The notes: a model not told the origin generated them from the letters alone. A stretch of DNA of 63,976 nucleotides from Tabrizicola sp. (GCF_016792905.1 NZ_JAEULP010000035.1:1-63976); one strand, 5' to 3'. Shown: positions 1 to 9,254, numbered from the stretch's first letter. Numbers and translations: made by a program.

Positions 1-1236
1 CTAGGCCGGCACCGCCTGCAACGTCCGCTCGCGGATCGGCAGGTGGACGATGGCCGAGAACGCGCCCACGCCGACGCCGATCCACCAGACGAGCGTGTAG
101 TCGCCGTTCAGGTCATACATCCGCCCGCCCAGCCAGACGCCGAGGAACCCGCCGATCTGGTGGCTCAGGAACACCACGCCGTAAAGCGTGCCCATGTAGC
201 GGATGCCGTAGATATGCGCGACCAATCCGCTGGTCAGCGGCACCGTCGCCAGCCACAGCGACCCCATGACCGCCGAGAACACCAGCACCGAGGTCGGCGT
301 GATCGGCATCAGGATGAAGATCGCGGCGGCGAGGGTGCGGCCGACATAAATCCCGAACAGGAGGTATTTCTTGGTGTAGCGCTTGCCGAGCCAGCCCGCC
401 GTCAGCGTGCCGACGATGTTGAACAGCCCGATCACCGCGATGGAGACCGCGCCGAGTGCCGAGGTCGTGGTGATGCCGAGGTCGGCAAGGATCCCGCCCG
501 CATCTATCGGCGAGCACAGTTCGGTCACGAAGGCGGGGAAATGCGCGGTGATGAAGGCAAGCTGATAGCCGCAGGAAAAGAAGCCCAGGAAGATCAGCGT
601 ATAGGACGGGTCCCTGAAGGCGCGGACCAGCACGGTGCCAAGACTTTCCTCAAGCTCCTGCCGCGAGGCGAGTTGCGGGCTCCGCAGGAAGGGAAGTGCT
701 GCGAGCGTCGCAAGAATCACGAAGGCGAAGATGACGAATACAGTCTGCCAGTGGTAGCTTTGCAGCAGCCACTCGGCGGTCGGCGCGCCGAAGACCTGAC
801 CGGCCGACCCGGCGGCGGTCGCGACGCCAAGCGCCATCGAGCGGTTTTCCGGGCTGGAGGCGCGCCCCACAATGGCCAGGATCACGCCGAATCCGGTGCC
901 CGCGATGCCGAAGCCGATCAGGATCGCCAGCAGCTGGTGCTCGCCGGGCGTGACGGCATAGGCCGACAGCACCAGCCCCGCCGCATAGAGAAGCGCCCCG
1001 GCAATGATCGCCCTGCGGTCGCCGAAGCGCTCCGCCAGCGCGCCGAAAATCGGCTGCCCGATCCCCCAGGCCAGGTTCTGGATCGCGATGGCCAGCGAGA
1101 AATCCGACCGCAGCCAGCCGAACTCGGAGGCGATGGGGATCTGGAACACCCCGAAGCTGGCCCGCACCGCAAACGAGATCATCAGGATCACGCAGCCTGC
1201 GATCAGGACTGGGGTGATCAGCGGGGTCTTGGTCAT
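1..1236 (-). CDS. MFS transporter
   Basis: A 411-residue major facilitator superfamily transporter of about 12 membrane helices in the inner membrane. The first helix (ITPVLIAGCVILMISFAVRASFG) leads into a region resembling monocarboxylate or oxalate/formate-type MFS carriers, and the loop-2 signature GALAERFGDRR is present near residue 65. The stop codon TAG is the first three bases of the window, so the gene is complete. It is transcribed away from the alpha-glucosidase across a 236-nt gap. The substrate cannot be told from sequence; sugar-derived or organic acids are possible but that is inference. Confidence 0.85.
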   Translation of the reverse strand: MTKTPLITPVLIAGCVILMISFAVRASFGVFQIPIASEFGWLRSDFSLAIAIQNLAWGIGQPIFGALAERFGDRRAIIAGALLYAAGLVLSAYAVTPGEHQLLAILIGFGIAGTGFGVILAIVGRASSPENRSMALGVATAAGSAGQVFGAPTAEWLLQSYHWQTVFVIFAFVILATLAALPFLRSPQLASRQELEESLGTVLVRAFRDPSYTLIFLGFFSCGYQLAFITAHFPAFVTELCSPIDAGGILADLGITTTSALGAVSIAVIGLFNIVGTLTAGWLGKRYTKKYLLFGIYVGRTLAAAIFILMPITPTSVLVFSAVMGSLWLATVPLTSGLVAHIYGIRYMGTLYGVVFLSHQIGGFLGVWLGGRMYDLNGDYTLVWWIGVGVGAFSAIVHLPIRERTLQAVPA

Positions 1237-1472
1237 GGCGGTCTCCGGAAGCTCGGGCGCGGAAGGTGCGCCGCCGGGAAACCAGCGTCAAATGGAGATT
1301 TGTGATGGGTACAGCAACGAATGCTGATTGCCCGGCCCGGCCCCTGATTTTCGTTGCGGATGTGCCGCAGATCGGTGGAGTATCGGCGGAAACCGCCCGG
1401 TGAAACCGCTTTGGGCTTTTGCCGATGGCGGGTGGCCGCTAAGGGCCGGAAGCGATTGTGCGGGAGGCTTGA

Positions 1473-3083
1473 ATGACCGAATGGTGGCGTGGCGCAGTGG
1501 TCTATCAGGTCTATCCCCGGTCGTTCCAGGATTCGGACGGCGACGGGGTGGGCGACCTGCCCGGCATCACCCGACGCCTGCCCTATCTGGCCGCGCTGGG
1601 GGTCGACGCGGTCTGGCTTTCGCCCTTCTTCCGTAGCCCGATGAAGGACATGGGCTATGACGTCAGCGACTACTGCGACGTCGACCCGGTCTTCGGCACC
1701 CTCGCCGATTTCGACGCTCTGGTCGCGAAGGCCCATGAGCTGGGCCTGAAGGTCATCATCGACCAGGTCCTCAGCCACAGCTCGGACCAGCACCCCTATT
1801 TCGCCGAAAGCCGCAAGGACCGGGTGAACCCCAAGGCCGACTGGTATGTCTGGGCCGATCCGAAGCATGACGGCCTGCCCCCCTGCAACTGGCTCTCGGT
1901 CTTTGGCGGTCCTGCCTTCCAGTGGGACGCGCGGCGCAAGCAGTATTACCTGCACAACTTCCTGACCTCGCAGCCCGACCTGAACTACCACAACCCGGCG
2001 GTGCAGGACTGGGCGCTGGACAACATGCGTTTCTGGCTGGAACGCGGCGTCGACGGCTTCCGCTTCGATACGGTGAACTACTTCTTCCAGGACGCGCTGT
2101 TCCGCGACGACCCGGCGGATTACCGGGTGAAGGCGGAACCCGAGGGCAACCCCTACGGCATGCAGTACCACATCTTCTCGAAGAACCAGCCCGAGAACCT
2201 TCCGTGGATGGAGCGCATCCGCAAGCTTCTGGACGAATACGGCGCGGCAAGCGTGGGCGAGATGGGCGAGCAGCACCACGCGATCCGGATGATGGGCGAA
2301 TACACCGCGCCGGGGCGGCTGCATCAGTGCTATTCGTTCGAGCTGATGGGCTATGACTTCGACGCCGCCTTCTTCCGCGACCGGGTGGAGGGCTTCTTCA
2401 AGGGCGCGCCCGACGGCTGGCCGATGTGGGCGTTTTCCAACCACGACGTCGTCCGCCACGTCACCCGCTGGGCCAAGCATGGCGAAAGCACCGATGCCGT
2501 GGCCAAGCAGGCTGGCTCGCTGCTCCTGTCCTTCGAAGGGTCGATCTGCCTCTGGGAGGGCGAGGAGCTGGGCCAGACCGACACGCCCCTCGACCTGGAG
2601 GAGCTGACCGACCCGCAGGGCATCAACTTCTGGCCGGAGCCCATCGGCCGCGACAACACCCGGACGCCGATGGTCTGGGACGGCTCGCCCAGTGCCGGGT
2701 TCACCACGGGCAAGCCCTGGCTGCCGGTGAAACCGGAACAGGCCGCCCGGAATGTTGCGGGGCAGGAGGGGGCACAGGGGTCGGTGCTGGAACACTACCG
2801 GGCGGCGATCGCGTTCCGGAAGGGGTCGGCGGCGCTCTGCGCGGGGAAGACGCGGTTCCTGGACCTGGCCGAGCCGGTGCTGGGCTTCGTCCGGGGCGAG
2901 GGGGAGGGGGCGCTCCTTTGCCTCTTCAACCTCTCGCCGGTCGCGGTTTCGGTCACGGTGGCCGGGGTCGGCGCGCCGGTCGGGCCGTCGCTGCATGCCG
3001 TGTCGGACGGGGATCGGCTGCGGCTTGGTCCGAACGCGGCGGCCTTCCTGCCGGTGACGGGGACAGTGGCCGTCAGCCTGTAA
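1473..3083 (+). CDS. aglA: GH13 alpha-glucosidase
   Basis: A 536-residue glycoside hydrolase family 13 enzyme of the oligo-1,6-glucosidase/alpha-glucosidase type, expected to release glucose from alpha-glucosides in the cytoplasm since no signal peptide is seen. The catalytic set is visible: nucleophile Asp199 in GFRFDTVN, acid/base Glu263 in SVGEMGE and transition-state Asp325 in FSNHD. The N-terminal VYQVYPRSFQDSDGDGVGDL is typical. The start follows a GGGAGGC ribosome site. No sugar ABC transporter lies beside it, which is unusual for aglA, so the symbol rests on family only. Repeat copy A starts one base after its stop codon. Confidence 0.9.
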   Translation: MTEWWRGAVVYQVYPRSFQDSDGDGVGDLPGITRRLPYLAALGVDAVWLSPFFRSPMKDMGYDVSDYCDVDPVFGTLADFDALVAKAHELGLKVIIDQVLSHSSDQHPYFAESRKDRVNPKADWYVWADPKHDGLPPCNWLSVFGGPAFQWDARRKQYYLHNFLTSQPDLNYHNPAVQDWALDNMRFWLERGVDGFRFDTVNYFFQDALFRDDPADYRVKAEPEGNPYGMQYHIFSKNQPENLPWMERIRKLLDEYGAASVGEMGEQHHAIRMMGEYTAPGRLHQCYSFELMGYDFDAAFFRDRVEGFFKGAPDGWPMWAFSNHDVVRHVTRWAKHGESTDAVAKQAGSLLLSFEGSICLWEGEELGQTDTPLDLEELTDPQGINFWPEPIGRDNTRTPMVWDGSPSAGFTTGKPWLPVKPEQAARNVAGQEGAQGSVLEHYRAAIAFRKGSAALCAGKTRFLDLAEPVLGFVRGEGEGALLCLFNLSPVAVSVTVAGVGAPVGPSLHAVSDGDRLRLGPNAAAFLPVTGTVAVSL

Positions 3084-3084
3084 C

Positions 3085-3147
3085 CTGTCCACGCAGGACA
3101 GGATTTTGAATGGCGTCAAATCAATGGTTTGCTCGTGGTCATTTACC
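3085..3147 (+). repeat. Dispersed post-stop repeat, copy A
   Basis: First of four copies of a ~61-nt element. It opens with CTGTCCACGCAGGACAG, an imperfect form of the 17-nt palindrome found in the other copies, followed by a conserved tail containing AAATCAATGGTTTGCTCG and ending near CATTTAC. It begins one base after the TAA stop of the alpha-glucosidase. Confidence 0.8.
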
Positions 3148-3161
3148 AGGGGTCAACCACA

Positions 3162-3269
3162 CTGGACCTGTGCCACCGTTGCCGACGCTTGCCTGGACCT
3201 ATGGCTTCGGCCAATCTGGACCTGCGCCGCAGCCGTGCCAGGACATACGCCTGACCGGTAGCCTGGACC
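3162..3269 (+). promoter_or_regulatory. Direct repeats CTGGACC, TauR/MocR-like operator
   Basis: The heptamer CTGGACC occurs at 3162, 3193, 3216 and 3263, all in the same orientation, in the 198-nt region before the acetyltransferase gene. The published TauR (GntR/MocR family) box in Rhodobacter is a direct repeat of the form CTGGACYTAA, so a MocR-type regulator is the best guess. No such regulator gene is in the window. Confidence 0.5.
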
Positions 3270-3281
3270 ATGAGGACGCGA

Positions 3282-3959
3282 ATGACCGAAGACCTGTCGC
3301 ACTGGACCCCGCGCCCGCGCCCCGAGCGCACCGTGCAGGAGGGCCGCTTCGTGCGGATCGAGCCCTTGGACCCCGCCCGGCATCTGGAAGGCTTGTTCCA
3401 GGAAACCGCCATCGCCGATACCGAGGCCGACCGCCGCTTCACCTGGCTGTTCGAGACCCCGCCCGCCAGCCGCGACGTCCTGGGGCAGTGGATGGAAAAG
3501 GTCGCGGTCAGTCCCGACCCGCTGTTCTTCGCCCTGATCGACAAGGCCAGCGGGCGCGTCGCGGGACGGCAGTCGCTGATGAGGATCGACCCGAACTTCG
3601 GCGTGATCGAGATCGGCAACATCTACTGGGGACCGACCATCGCCCGCAAACCGGCGGCGACCGAGGCGCTGTATCTCGCGGCCCGGCATGTCTTCGACGA
3701 CCTCGGCTACCGCCGTTTCGAATGGAAGTGCAACAACCTGAACGAGCCGTCGAAGAAAGCCGCGCTTCGGTTCGGCTTCCAGCACGAAGGCGTGTTCCGG
3801 CAGCATATGGTGGTCAAGGGCCTGAACCGCGATACCGCCTGGTTCGCGATGATCGACAAGGACTGGCCAGCACTCCGCGCAGGCTACGAGGCCTGGCTTG
3901 CACCGGAAAACTTCGATGCCAACGGGCAGCAGAAGCGGCGGCTTGAAGACTGCCGGTAG
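3282..3959 (+). CDS. GNAT family N-acetyltransferase
   Basis: A 225-residue acetyltransferase of the RimJ/RimL-like GNAT group that acetylates amino groups using acetyl-CoA. Visible features are the N-terminal GRFVRIEPLDPARH, the central IGNIYWGP strand, and the C-terminal EWKCNNLNEPSKKAALRFGFQHEGVFRQ, the usual acetyl-CoA-binding end of the fold. An ATG lies at 3270, but AGGACG sits seven bases before the ATG at 3282, so the latter is preferred. It faces the lactonase gene convergently. Its promoter region carries four CTGGACC repeats, and GNAT genes are often partners of MocR regulators. Confidence 0.85.
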   Translation: MTEDLSHWTPRPRPERTVQEGRFVRIEPLDPARHLEGLFQETAIADTEADRRFTWLFETPPASRDVLGQWMEKVAVSPDPLFFALIDKASGRVAGRQSLMRIDPNFGVIEIGNIYWGPTIARKPAATEALYLAARHVFDDLGYRRFEWKCNNLNEPSKKAALRFGFQHEGVFRQHMVVKGLNRDTAWFAMIDKDWPALRAGYEAWLAPENFDANGQQKRRLEDCR

Positions 3960-4067
3960 GGTGGGCATGCCTCGCACACGCGACGCAAGACGCCGGACGA
4001 AATGCCCGAACTGCACGCCCTCTGCCGTCGCACCACCCTGTCTCGGGCCAGCGGCCGGGGCCGGGCC

Positions 4068-4904
4068 TCAGGCAATGACCCGGGGCTCGGCAAGACCCCT
4101 GGCCACGCCGGGGAAGGCGAAGAGCTGGCCGGAGGCGGGATGCCGGGCGCGGGCCTCGGCGTCCATGTGCTCCAGCGCGGTGGTGACGAACAGGGTGGAG
4201 AGGTCGGCGCCCCCGAAAGCCGGGCACGAGGCATGTGGCGCGTCGGGGGTTTCCACGGCCTCCAGGAAGACGCCGTCAGGGCCATAGCAGGCGACGCGCC
4301 CCGCGCCCCATTGCGCGTTCCAGAACCGCCCCTCGGCGTCGATGACCGCCCCGTCGGGGTTCAATCCCGCCCGGTCGAGGTCAAGCCAGACATGCGGCTC
4401 GCCCCTGGGCCAGCCCTGTGCGTCAAGCGCGACCTTCATCACCTGCCCCGTGGCGGTGTCGGCGAAATGCGCGGCAGCACCGTCCTCGGTGAAGCAGATT
4501 GCGTTCGGGATGGTGATCCCGGGATACAGCTGGCGCAACTCGCCCCTGTACCAGCGCCAGATCGCGCCCACGCCCTTCTCGGTCTTCTTCCCCATCGTGC
4601 CGAACCAGAAGCCCCCCTGCCGGTCGGCCCGGCCATCGTTCGACCGCGTGACTGCGGTTCCGACGCTGGCAACCGGGCTGTGCGACCCGGTCGTCAAGTC
4701 AAAGCGGAGAAGCCCGGTTTCCGAAGCGATCAGCAACTCGTCACGGGCCATCCAGCCCGCGGCCGAGACATAGTGGGCGAAGGTCCAGGACTGCGCGGCA
4801 GAATGCAGGGTGCGGTTCAGGATGTCGAACCAGAACAGCTCCTCCCGCAGGGGGTGCCAGAGCGCGCCTTCGCCCAGTTCGCAGGGGCGGGTGTCGAAGA
4901 TCAT
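4068..4904 (-). CDS. SMP-30/gluconolactonase family lactonase
   Basis: A 278-residue six-bladed propeller lactonase, expected to open a sugar lactone (probably galactono-1,4-lactone given the neighbours). SMP-30 landmarks: the metal-binding Glu in GEGALWH near residue 12, [18 protein letters not shown] in the middle and [16 protein letters not shown] towards the end. It is the last gene of the galactose operon and its ATG overlaps the aldolase TGA by four bases (ATGA at 4901), which suggests translational coupling. Confidence 0.85.
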   Translation of the reverse strand: MIFDTRPCELGEGALWHPLREELFWFDILNRTLHSAAQSWTFAHYVSAAGWMARDELLIASETGLLRFDLTTGSHSPVASVGTAVTRSNDGRADRQGGFWFGTMGKKTEKGVGAIWRWYRGELRQLYPGITIPNAICFTEDGAAAHFADTATGQVMKVALDAQGWPRGEPHVWLDLDRAGLNPDGAVIDAEGRFWNAQWGAGRVACYGPDGVFLEAVETPDAPHASCPAFGGADLSTLFVTTALEHMDAEARARHPASGQLFAFPGVARGLAEPRVIA

Positions 4905-5506
4905 GGAAAGACCTCGTCATAAGCCGCGACAATGGCGGCGGCCTTGGTGGCAATCCCGGCAGTGGAGAGGCCGGGGGTGTAAAGCGCGGTGCCGATGCCG
5001 AAACCGTTCGCCCCGGCGCGGGCCCAATCGGCGAAGTTCGCCGGTCCTGCGCCGCCGACGGCATAGACCGGCAGGTCTTTCGGCAACACGGCGCGGATCG
5101 CCTTCAGGCCGTCGGGTCCAAGCAGGTTGCCCGGGAAAAGCTTCAGCCCGGTCGCGCCCGCCTTGATCGCGGCAAAGCATTCGGTGGGGGTCATCACCCC
5201 GGGCCAGGAGTCCATCCCGGCAGCGCGGGTGGCGGCGATGACCTCGGCGTCGGCATTGGGCGAGACGACAAGGCTGCCCCCCGCCGCCTTCACCTGCGCG
5301 ACTTCCGAGACAGTCAGCACCGTTCCCGCGCCGATCTCGGCCCCGGGAACGGCAGCGACCATCGCGGTGATCGAGGCGAAAGGGTCGGGCGAGTTCAGCG
5401 GCACCTCGATCCTTGTGATCCCGGCGGCGACCAGCGCCCGGGCGGCGTCGGCGGCTTCGGCGGGCGTGATGCCGCGCAGGATGGCGATGATGTTGCGATG
5501 GGTCAT
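4901..5506 (-). CDS. dgoA: 2-dehydro-3-deoxy-6-phosphogalactonate aldolase
   Basis: A 201-residue class I aldolase of the KDPG/KDPGal family that splits 2-keto-3-deoxy-6-phosphogalactonate into pyruvate and glyceraldehyde 3-phosphate. RGITPAEA and [10 protein letters not shown] at the N-terminus, GTVLT in the middle and the Schiff-base lysine motif [11 protein letters not shown] are all visible. The length fits the family. It lies between dgoK and the lactonase with four-base overlaps on both sides, which favours the galactonate rather than the gluconate substrate. Confidence 0.9.
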   Translation of the reverse strand: MTHRNIIAILRGITPAEAADAARALVAAGITRIEVPLNSPDPFASITAMVAAVPGAEIGAGTVLTVSEVAQVKAAGGSLVVSPNADAEVIAATRAAGMDSWPGVMTPTECFAAIKAGATGLKLFPGNLLGPDGLKAIRAVLPKDLPVYAVGGAGPANFADWARAGANGFGIGTALYTPGLSTAGIATKAAAIVAAYDEVFP

Positions 5507-6414
5507 CTGGCGGCCTCGCTTTCGGGCGCAAGCGCGGCAAGGCCCGCGAGCGTGCAGTCGGTGGCATTCATCCGCTCTGCCGCGATCCCTTGGGCGGCAA
5601 GGGCGCGGGCATAGGCCGCGGAAAGCTTCTCGGCGCCCACCAGCGTCACCCGCTGGCCAAGCCAGTAGGGTTTCGCCCCCGCCAACTCGGTCCCGATCAG
5701 AAGGCCGGACAGCCGGGCGCGGGCGGCATCGGGGGAAAGGCCCGCGATCAGCCCCTCGGCCCGCAGCGAAAAAAGCCGCGCGCCAAGGCGTTCGGGGCGG
5801 GACAGGGCATCCGACACGCCGGTGTCAAAGGCCGCATCGTCCCGGCCCGTCGCGCCCTGCATCCCGTGGCGCAGGACCGAGGCTTCGGAAAGAAGCGCGA
5901 ACAGCTCGCCCGTCATGAAGGTCTGGAAGCTGACGACCTCGCCCGCGCTGACCTGCGCCCATTTCGAATGGGTGCCGGGCAGGCACAGGACGCCGTCGTA
6001 GCCGGGCAGCAGGCGCAGCACACCGGCGATCTGGGTTTCCTCGCCGCGCATGACGTCGGCGGGTCTGGCCTGCATCAGGCCGGGCGCGATGGAAACGGCA
6101 AGGCGCGGGTCGGTGGTGGGCGCGGCGATCAGGCCACCCCGGTCAAGCGGCGGACAGGGGACGCTGCGATAGGGTGCCTCGACCCAGCCCTGGCGGCTGC
6201 CGACCATGCCGCAGGCCACGACCGGGGGTTTGCGCTCCAGCCAAGGCCCGATCAGCCGCAGAAGCGCAGGCTCGAACCCGTCGCGGGCAAGCTTGCCCAT
6301 ACCTTCGGGAGAGTCCGCCTCGGCCAGCACGGTGCCATCCGCCGCCATGGCCCAGGCGCGCAGGTTCGAGGTGCCCCAGTCGACGGCGATCCAGGCGGGA
6401 GAAAGCTGGGTCAT
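5503..6414 (-). CDS. dgoK: 2-dehydro-3-deoxygalactonokinase
   Basis: A 303-residue sugar-acid kinase that phosphorylates 2-keto-3-deoxygalactonate. The N-terminal [15 protein letters not shown] is the ATP-binding start of the DgoK fold; [13 protein letters not shown] and LPGTHSKWA are family motifs. The open frame extends further upstream, but the family start [14 protein letters not shown] and a four-base overlap with the upstream SDR stop fix the start at 6414. Confidence 0.92.
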   Translation of the reverse strand: MTQLSPAWIAVDWGTSNLRAWAMAADGTVLAEADSPEGMGKLARDGFEPALLRLIGPWLERKPPVVACGMVGSRQGWVEAPYRSVPCPPLDRGGLIAAPTTDPRLAVSIAPGLMQARPADVMRGEETQIAGVLRLLPGYDGVLCLPGTHSKWAQVSAGEVVSFQTFMTGELFALLSEASVLRHGMQGATGRDDAAFDTGVSDALSRPERLGARLFSLRAEGLIAGLSPDAARARLSGLLIGTELAGAKPYWLGQRVTLVGAEKLSAAYARALAAQGIAAERMNATDCTLAGLAALAPESEAAR

Positions 6415-7178
6415 CCGGAAATGTACCCCCCGTCCAGCACCAGGGTTTGCGAGGTCATCATCCGGGATGCGTTGGAGGCAAGGAACAGCACGGTTCCGGC
6501 CACATCCCCGGGCTGGATCGGATCGGGCAGGCATTGCCGCGCCAGATGGTTCGCCAGCGCCTCGGGCGTGACCCACATCTCCTTCTGCCGCTCGGTCAGC
6601 ACCCAGCCGGGGGCCACGGCATTCACCCGGATCCGGTCCGGCCCGAATTCGCGGGCCAGCGTCCGGGTCAGGCCGACGATGCCGGCATTGGCGGTGATGT
6701 AGGCGGCATAGCCGGTATCGGCCATCATGAAGCTGATCGAGGAGAAGTTGATGATCGAGCCCCCGCCCGCCGCCTGCATGCCGGGGATCACCGACTGGCA
6801 GGCGAAGAAATAGGACCGCAGGTTCACGTTGATCGACCAGTCCCAGAAGGTCTCGTCGGTCTTCAGCGTCTCGTGCCGCTGGTCGTTCGCCGCGTTGTTC
6901 ACCAGAACGGTGATCGGACCATGCACCCGCGCGGCGGTCGACAGGGTCAGTTGCAGCTGGTCCGTCACCGAGATGTCGCAGGGCAGGAACAGCGGGCGGT
7001 TGCCGGTCGCCTGTTCCATGGCATCGCAGAAGGCCGTGGCGTCCGAGCGCTGGCAGAACGCGACCTTCGCGCCCTGGCGCAGGAAGGCCTCGGTCAGCGC
7101 AGCACCAATGCCCGATCCGCCGCCGGTGATGAAAACCGACTGGCCCTTGAGGTCCGGGAAGCTTGCCACACTGTCCAT
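6411..7178 (-). CDS. SDR sugar 1-dehydrogenase, catalytic Lys replaced by Asn
   Basis: A 255-residue short-chain dehydrogenase, first gene of the galactose operon and therefore a candidate NAD(P)-dependent galactose 1-dehydrogenase. The nucleotide-binding TGGGSGIG, the VNNAANDQRH segment and the C-terminal LDGGYISG are clear and resemble the Caulobacter xylose dehydrogenase group. The catalytic YxxxK reads YITAN, codons TAC ATC ACC GCC AAT, so lysine is replaced by asparagine. The fold is intact, so this may be a real subfamily or an inactive enzyme. Start chosen at ATG 7178 behind AGGAAGGA. Confidence 0.82.
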   Translation of the reverse strand: MDSVASFPDLKGQSVFITGGGSGIGAALTEAFLRQGAKVAFCQRSDATAFCDAMEQATGNRPLFLPCDISVTDQLQLTLSTAARVHGPITVLVNNAANDQRHETLKTDETFWDWSINVNLRSYFFACQSVIPGMQAAGGGSIINFSSISFMMADTGYAAYITANAGIVGLTRTLAREFGPDRIRVNAVAPGWVLTERQKEMWVTPEALANHLARQCLPDPIQPGDVAGTVLFLASNASRMMTSQTLVLDGGYISG

Positions 7179-7267
7179 CTGCCCGCCGTCCTTCCTGTCG
7201 CCAGTACAATCCTAACGGGACCGACGGCCACTGGCCACGATTCCCGCAGGGCTCGCCGTCGTACCAC

Positions 7268-7307
7268 GGTTTCATTATTTGAAACCAAGTCTTGAATAAT
7301 GGAAACT
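7268..7307. promoter_or_regulatory. IclR-type operator between SDR and iclR genes
   Basis: GGTTTCATTATTTGAAACC at 7268-7286 is a perfect inverted repeat with seven-base arms. A second, imperfect copy (on the minus strand GTTTCCATTATTCAAG) follows at 7291-7307. The site lies in the middle of the divergent intergenic region and fits IclR-family operators built on GTTTCA/TGAAAC arms, so it probably controls both directions. Confidence 0.7.
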
Positions 7308-7360
7308 ATGTCGGCTATTCTTGACCCTGTCAACGACGGCATTGGCAAGGGGTGCGCGGG

Positions 7361-8173
7361 ATGGTGGCAGGGGGACATGCGGATGGCACGGTCGGCAAGG
7401 CGCTTGAGGTGCTGGACCTGGTGGCAAGCCATGGCCGCCCGCTGCGCTTCTCCGATCTGCTGGTCCGGTCGGATTTCCCGAAGGCGACGCTTTACCGCCT
7501 GCTGCAAACCCTGACGCATCAGGGAATGCTGGACCATGATCCCGAAACCGGCAACTATGCTGCGGGGCTGCGGCTGGTCCGGCTGGCGCATGCGGCCTGG
7601 GCGCACTCCTCGCTGGCGCCGATCGCGCGACCCTTTCTGGATGATCTTGCGGCCCGGACGGGCGAGACGATCCATCTGGCGCAGCTGGATCAAGGGCAGG
7701 TCCTCTATGTCGACAAGCGCAATGCAGCGCAGCCGGTCGAGATGTTCGCCCAGGCCGGAAAGGTCGGCCCCGCCTACTGCACCGGGGTTGGCAAGGCGAT
7801 GCTGGCCTGGCTTGCGCCCGAGGCGCTGGAAACCGCGCTGGCGCGGCAGTCGTTCCACCGCCACACCGCGCAGACCCTGGACAACCGCGAGACGCTTTTG
7901 GCCGAACTGGCGGCCATCCGGGCCCGTGGCCATGCCTGGGACCGCGAGGAGCACGAGCCGGGTATCATCTGCTGCGCCGTGCCGATTCTTTCGGGCTCCG
8001 GCCGGGTGCTGGGCGGGCTGTCGGTGACATCGACCACGACCCGCACGACGCTGGAGGCGCTGGGCGCCCTGACGCCGATGATCGGGGAAATCGCGGCGAA
8101 GATCGCGGCCGAGGCGGAAAGCTGGCGCTTTCCGGACGAGGCTGCGGTCAGGGACGGTGCGGGTCCGCGGTGA
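7361..8173 (+). CDS. IclR family transcriptional regulator
   Basis: A 270-residue IclR regulator with an N-terminal winged helix (about residues 10-70, including LVRSDFPKATLYRLLQTLTHQGML) and a C-terminal ligand-binding domain (ARPFLDDLAARTGETIHLAQLD through GGLSVTSTTTRTT). It is divergent from the galactose operon, with a palindromic operator between, so it most likely represses that operon until a sugar-acid intermediate binds. A GTG at 7352 is in frame, but AAGGGG at 7348 is correctly spaced for the ATG at 7361. Confidence 0.88.
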   Translation: MVAGGHADGTVGKALEVLDLVASHGRPLRFSDLLVRSDFPKATLYRLLQTLTHQGMLDHDPETGNYAAGLRLVRLAHAAWAHSSLAPIARPFLDDLAARTGETIHLAQLDQGQVLYVDKRNAAQPVEMFAQAGKVGPAYCTGVGKAMLAWLAPEALETALARQSFHRHTAQTLDNRETLLAELAAIRARGHAWDREEHEPGIICCAVPILSGSGRVLGGLSVTSTTTRTTLEALGALTPMIGEIAAKIAAEAESWRFPDEAAVRDGAGPR

Positions 8174-8253
8174 ACGCTGGCTATCGACGTCATCGCTTGC
8201 TCCGCCACGATGAGAAGGCGAAGCCCCACGAGGAGCCATGTGTTAAGATTTCC

Positions 8254-8314
8254 TGAATGCCCGCGCCCAACCCATTGATTCCAAAGGGTCGGAAAATCTG
8301 TCCACCGTGGACAG
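8254..8314 (-). repeat. Dispersed post-stop repeat, copy B
   Basis: Second copy of the ~61-nt element, on the minus strand. The perfect palindrome CTGTCCACCGTGGACAG occupies 8298-8314, one base after the trxB TGA. The tail (minus strand ATTTTCC, then AATCAATGGGTTG, ending CATTCA) runs down to 8254. There is nothing else recognisable between trxB and the iclR stop. Confidence 0.85.
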
Positions 8315-8315
8315 G

Positions 8316-9254
8316 TCAGTGCCCGGCGAGGAACTTCTCGGCATCCAAGGCCGCCATGCAGCCCATCCCGGCGCTGGTCACGGCCTGCCGGTAGATGTGG
8401 TCGGTCAGGTCGCCCGCCGCAAAGACTCCGGGGATCGCCGTCCGGGTCGATCCGGGTTCGACGACGACATAACCGCCGGAATGCAGCGGAAGCTGGTCCT
8501 TGACCAGTTCCGACGCCGGGGCATGGCCGATCGCGACGAAGAACCCCGCGCAGGGCACATCGGTCTCGGCCCCGGTCTTCACGTTGCGGACCTTGACGGC
8601 AGTGACGCCCAACGGGGTTTCGGTGCCCAGAACCTCGGTCACTTCGCTGTCCCAGATCACGCTGATCTTCGGGTTCTTGAACAGGCGGTCCTGCATGATC
8701 TTTTCGGCCCGGAAGCTGTCGCGGCGGTGCACCACGGTGACTTTCGACGCGAAGTTGGTCAGGAACAGCGCTTCCTCGACGGCGGTATTCCCGCCCCCGA
8801 TCACCACCACTTCCTTGCCCCGGTAGAAGAACCCGTCACAGGTCGCGCAGGCGGAAACCCCGAAGCCCTTGAACTTTTCTTCGCTGGGCAGCCCCAGCCA
8901 TTTCGCCTGCGCCCCGGTCGCAAGGATCACGGCATCGGAAGTGTAGGTGGTGCCACTGTCGGCGGTCGCGGTGAAGGGGCGCTTCGACAGGTCGAGCGCG
9001 GTGATATAGTCCGAGATCACCTCGGCCCCCATCGCCTTGGCGTGTTCTTCCATCCGGACCATCAGGTCGGGGCCCTGCACGGTATGATCGCCGGGCCAGT
9101 TCTCGACATCGGTGGTGATGGTCAGCTGGCCGCCGGGTTGCAGGCCCTGGATCAGGATCGGCTCCAGCATGGCGCGGGCGGAATAGACGGCGGCGGTATA
9201 GCCCGCAGGGCCGGAACCGATGATCAGAACCTTGGTATGCCGCGTCTCGCCCAT
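8316..9254 (-). CDS. trxB: Thioredoxin reductase
   Basis: A 312-residue FAD flavoprotein that passes electrons from NADPH to thioredoxin. Seen are the FAD motif [12 protein letters not shown] near residue 10, the redox-active CATCDGFF (CxxC) near residue 135, the NADPH motif [10 protein letters not shown] and the C-terminal [10 protein letters not shown]. Two adjacent ATGs at 9257 and 9254 could serve; the GGGGGG ribosome site is better spaced for 9254. It is divergent from the Lrp-type regulator, and repeat copy B follows directly after the stop. Confidence 0.95.
   Translation of the reverse strand: MGETRHTKVLIIGSGPAGYTAAVYSARAMLEPILIQGLQPGGQLTITTDVENWPGDHTVQGPDLMVRMEEHAKAMGAEVISDYITALDLSKRPFTATADSGTTYTSDAVILATGAQAKWLGLPSEEKFKGFGVSACATCDGFFYRGKEVVVIGGGNTAVEEALFLTNFASKVTVVHRRDSFRAEKIMQDRLFKNPKISVIWDSEVTEVLGTETPLGVTAVKVRNVKTGAETDVPCAGFFVAIGHAPASELVKDQLPLHSGGYVVVEPGSTRTAIPGVFAAGDLTDHIYRQAVTSAGMGCMAALDAEKFLAGH

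Noticed and set aside
1233-3119. 628-residue open frame antisense to the alpha-glucosidase
   Set aside because: Arises from high GC with no stop codons in the opposite frame; its composition is Arg/Pro/Gly-rich without domains, while the plus strand has the full GH13 catalytic set.
7320-7334. TTGACCCTGTCAA as another FNR box
   Set aside because: The spacer is three bases instead of four, so it does not fit the FNR pattern.
8298-8314. The post-stop palindrome as an ordinary Rho-independent terminator
   Set aside because: There is no U-tract after it in most copies, the tail beyond it is conserved, and at gmaS a proper terminator lies further downstream.
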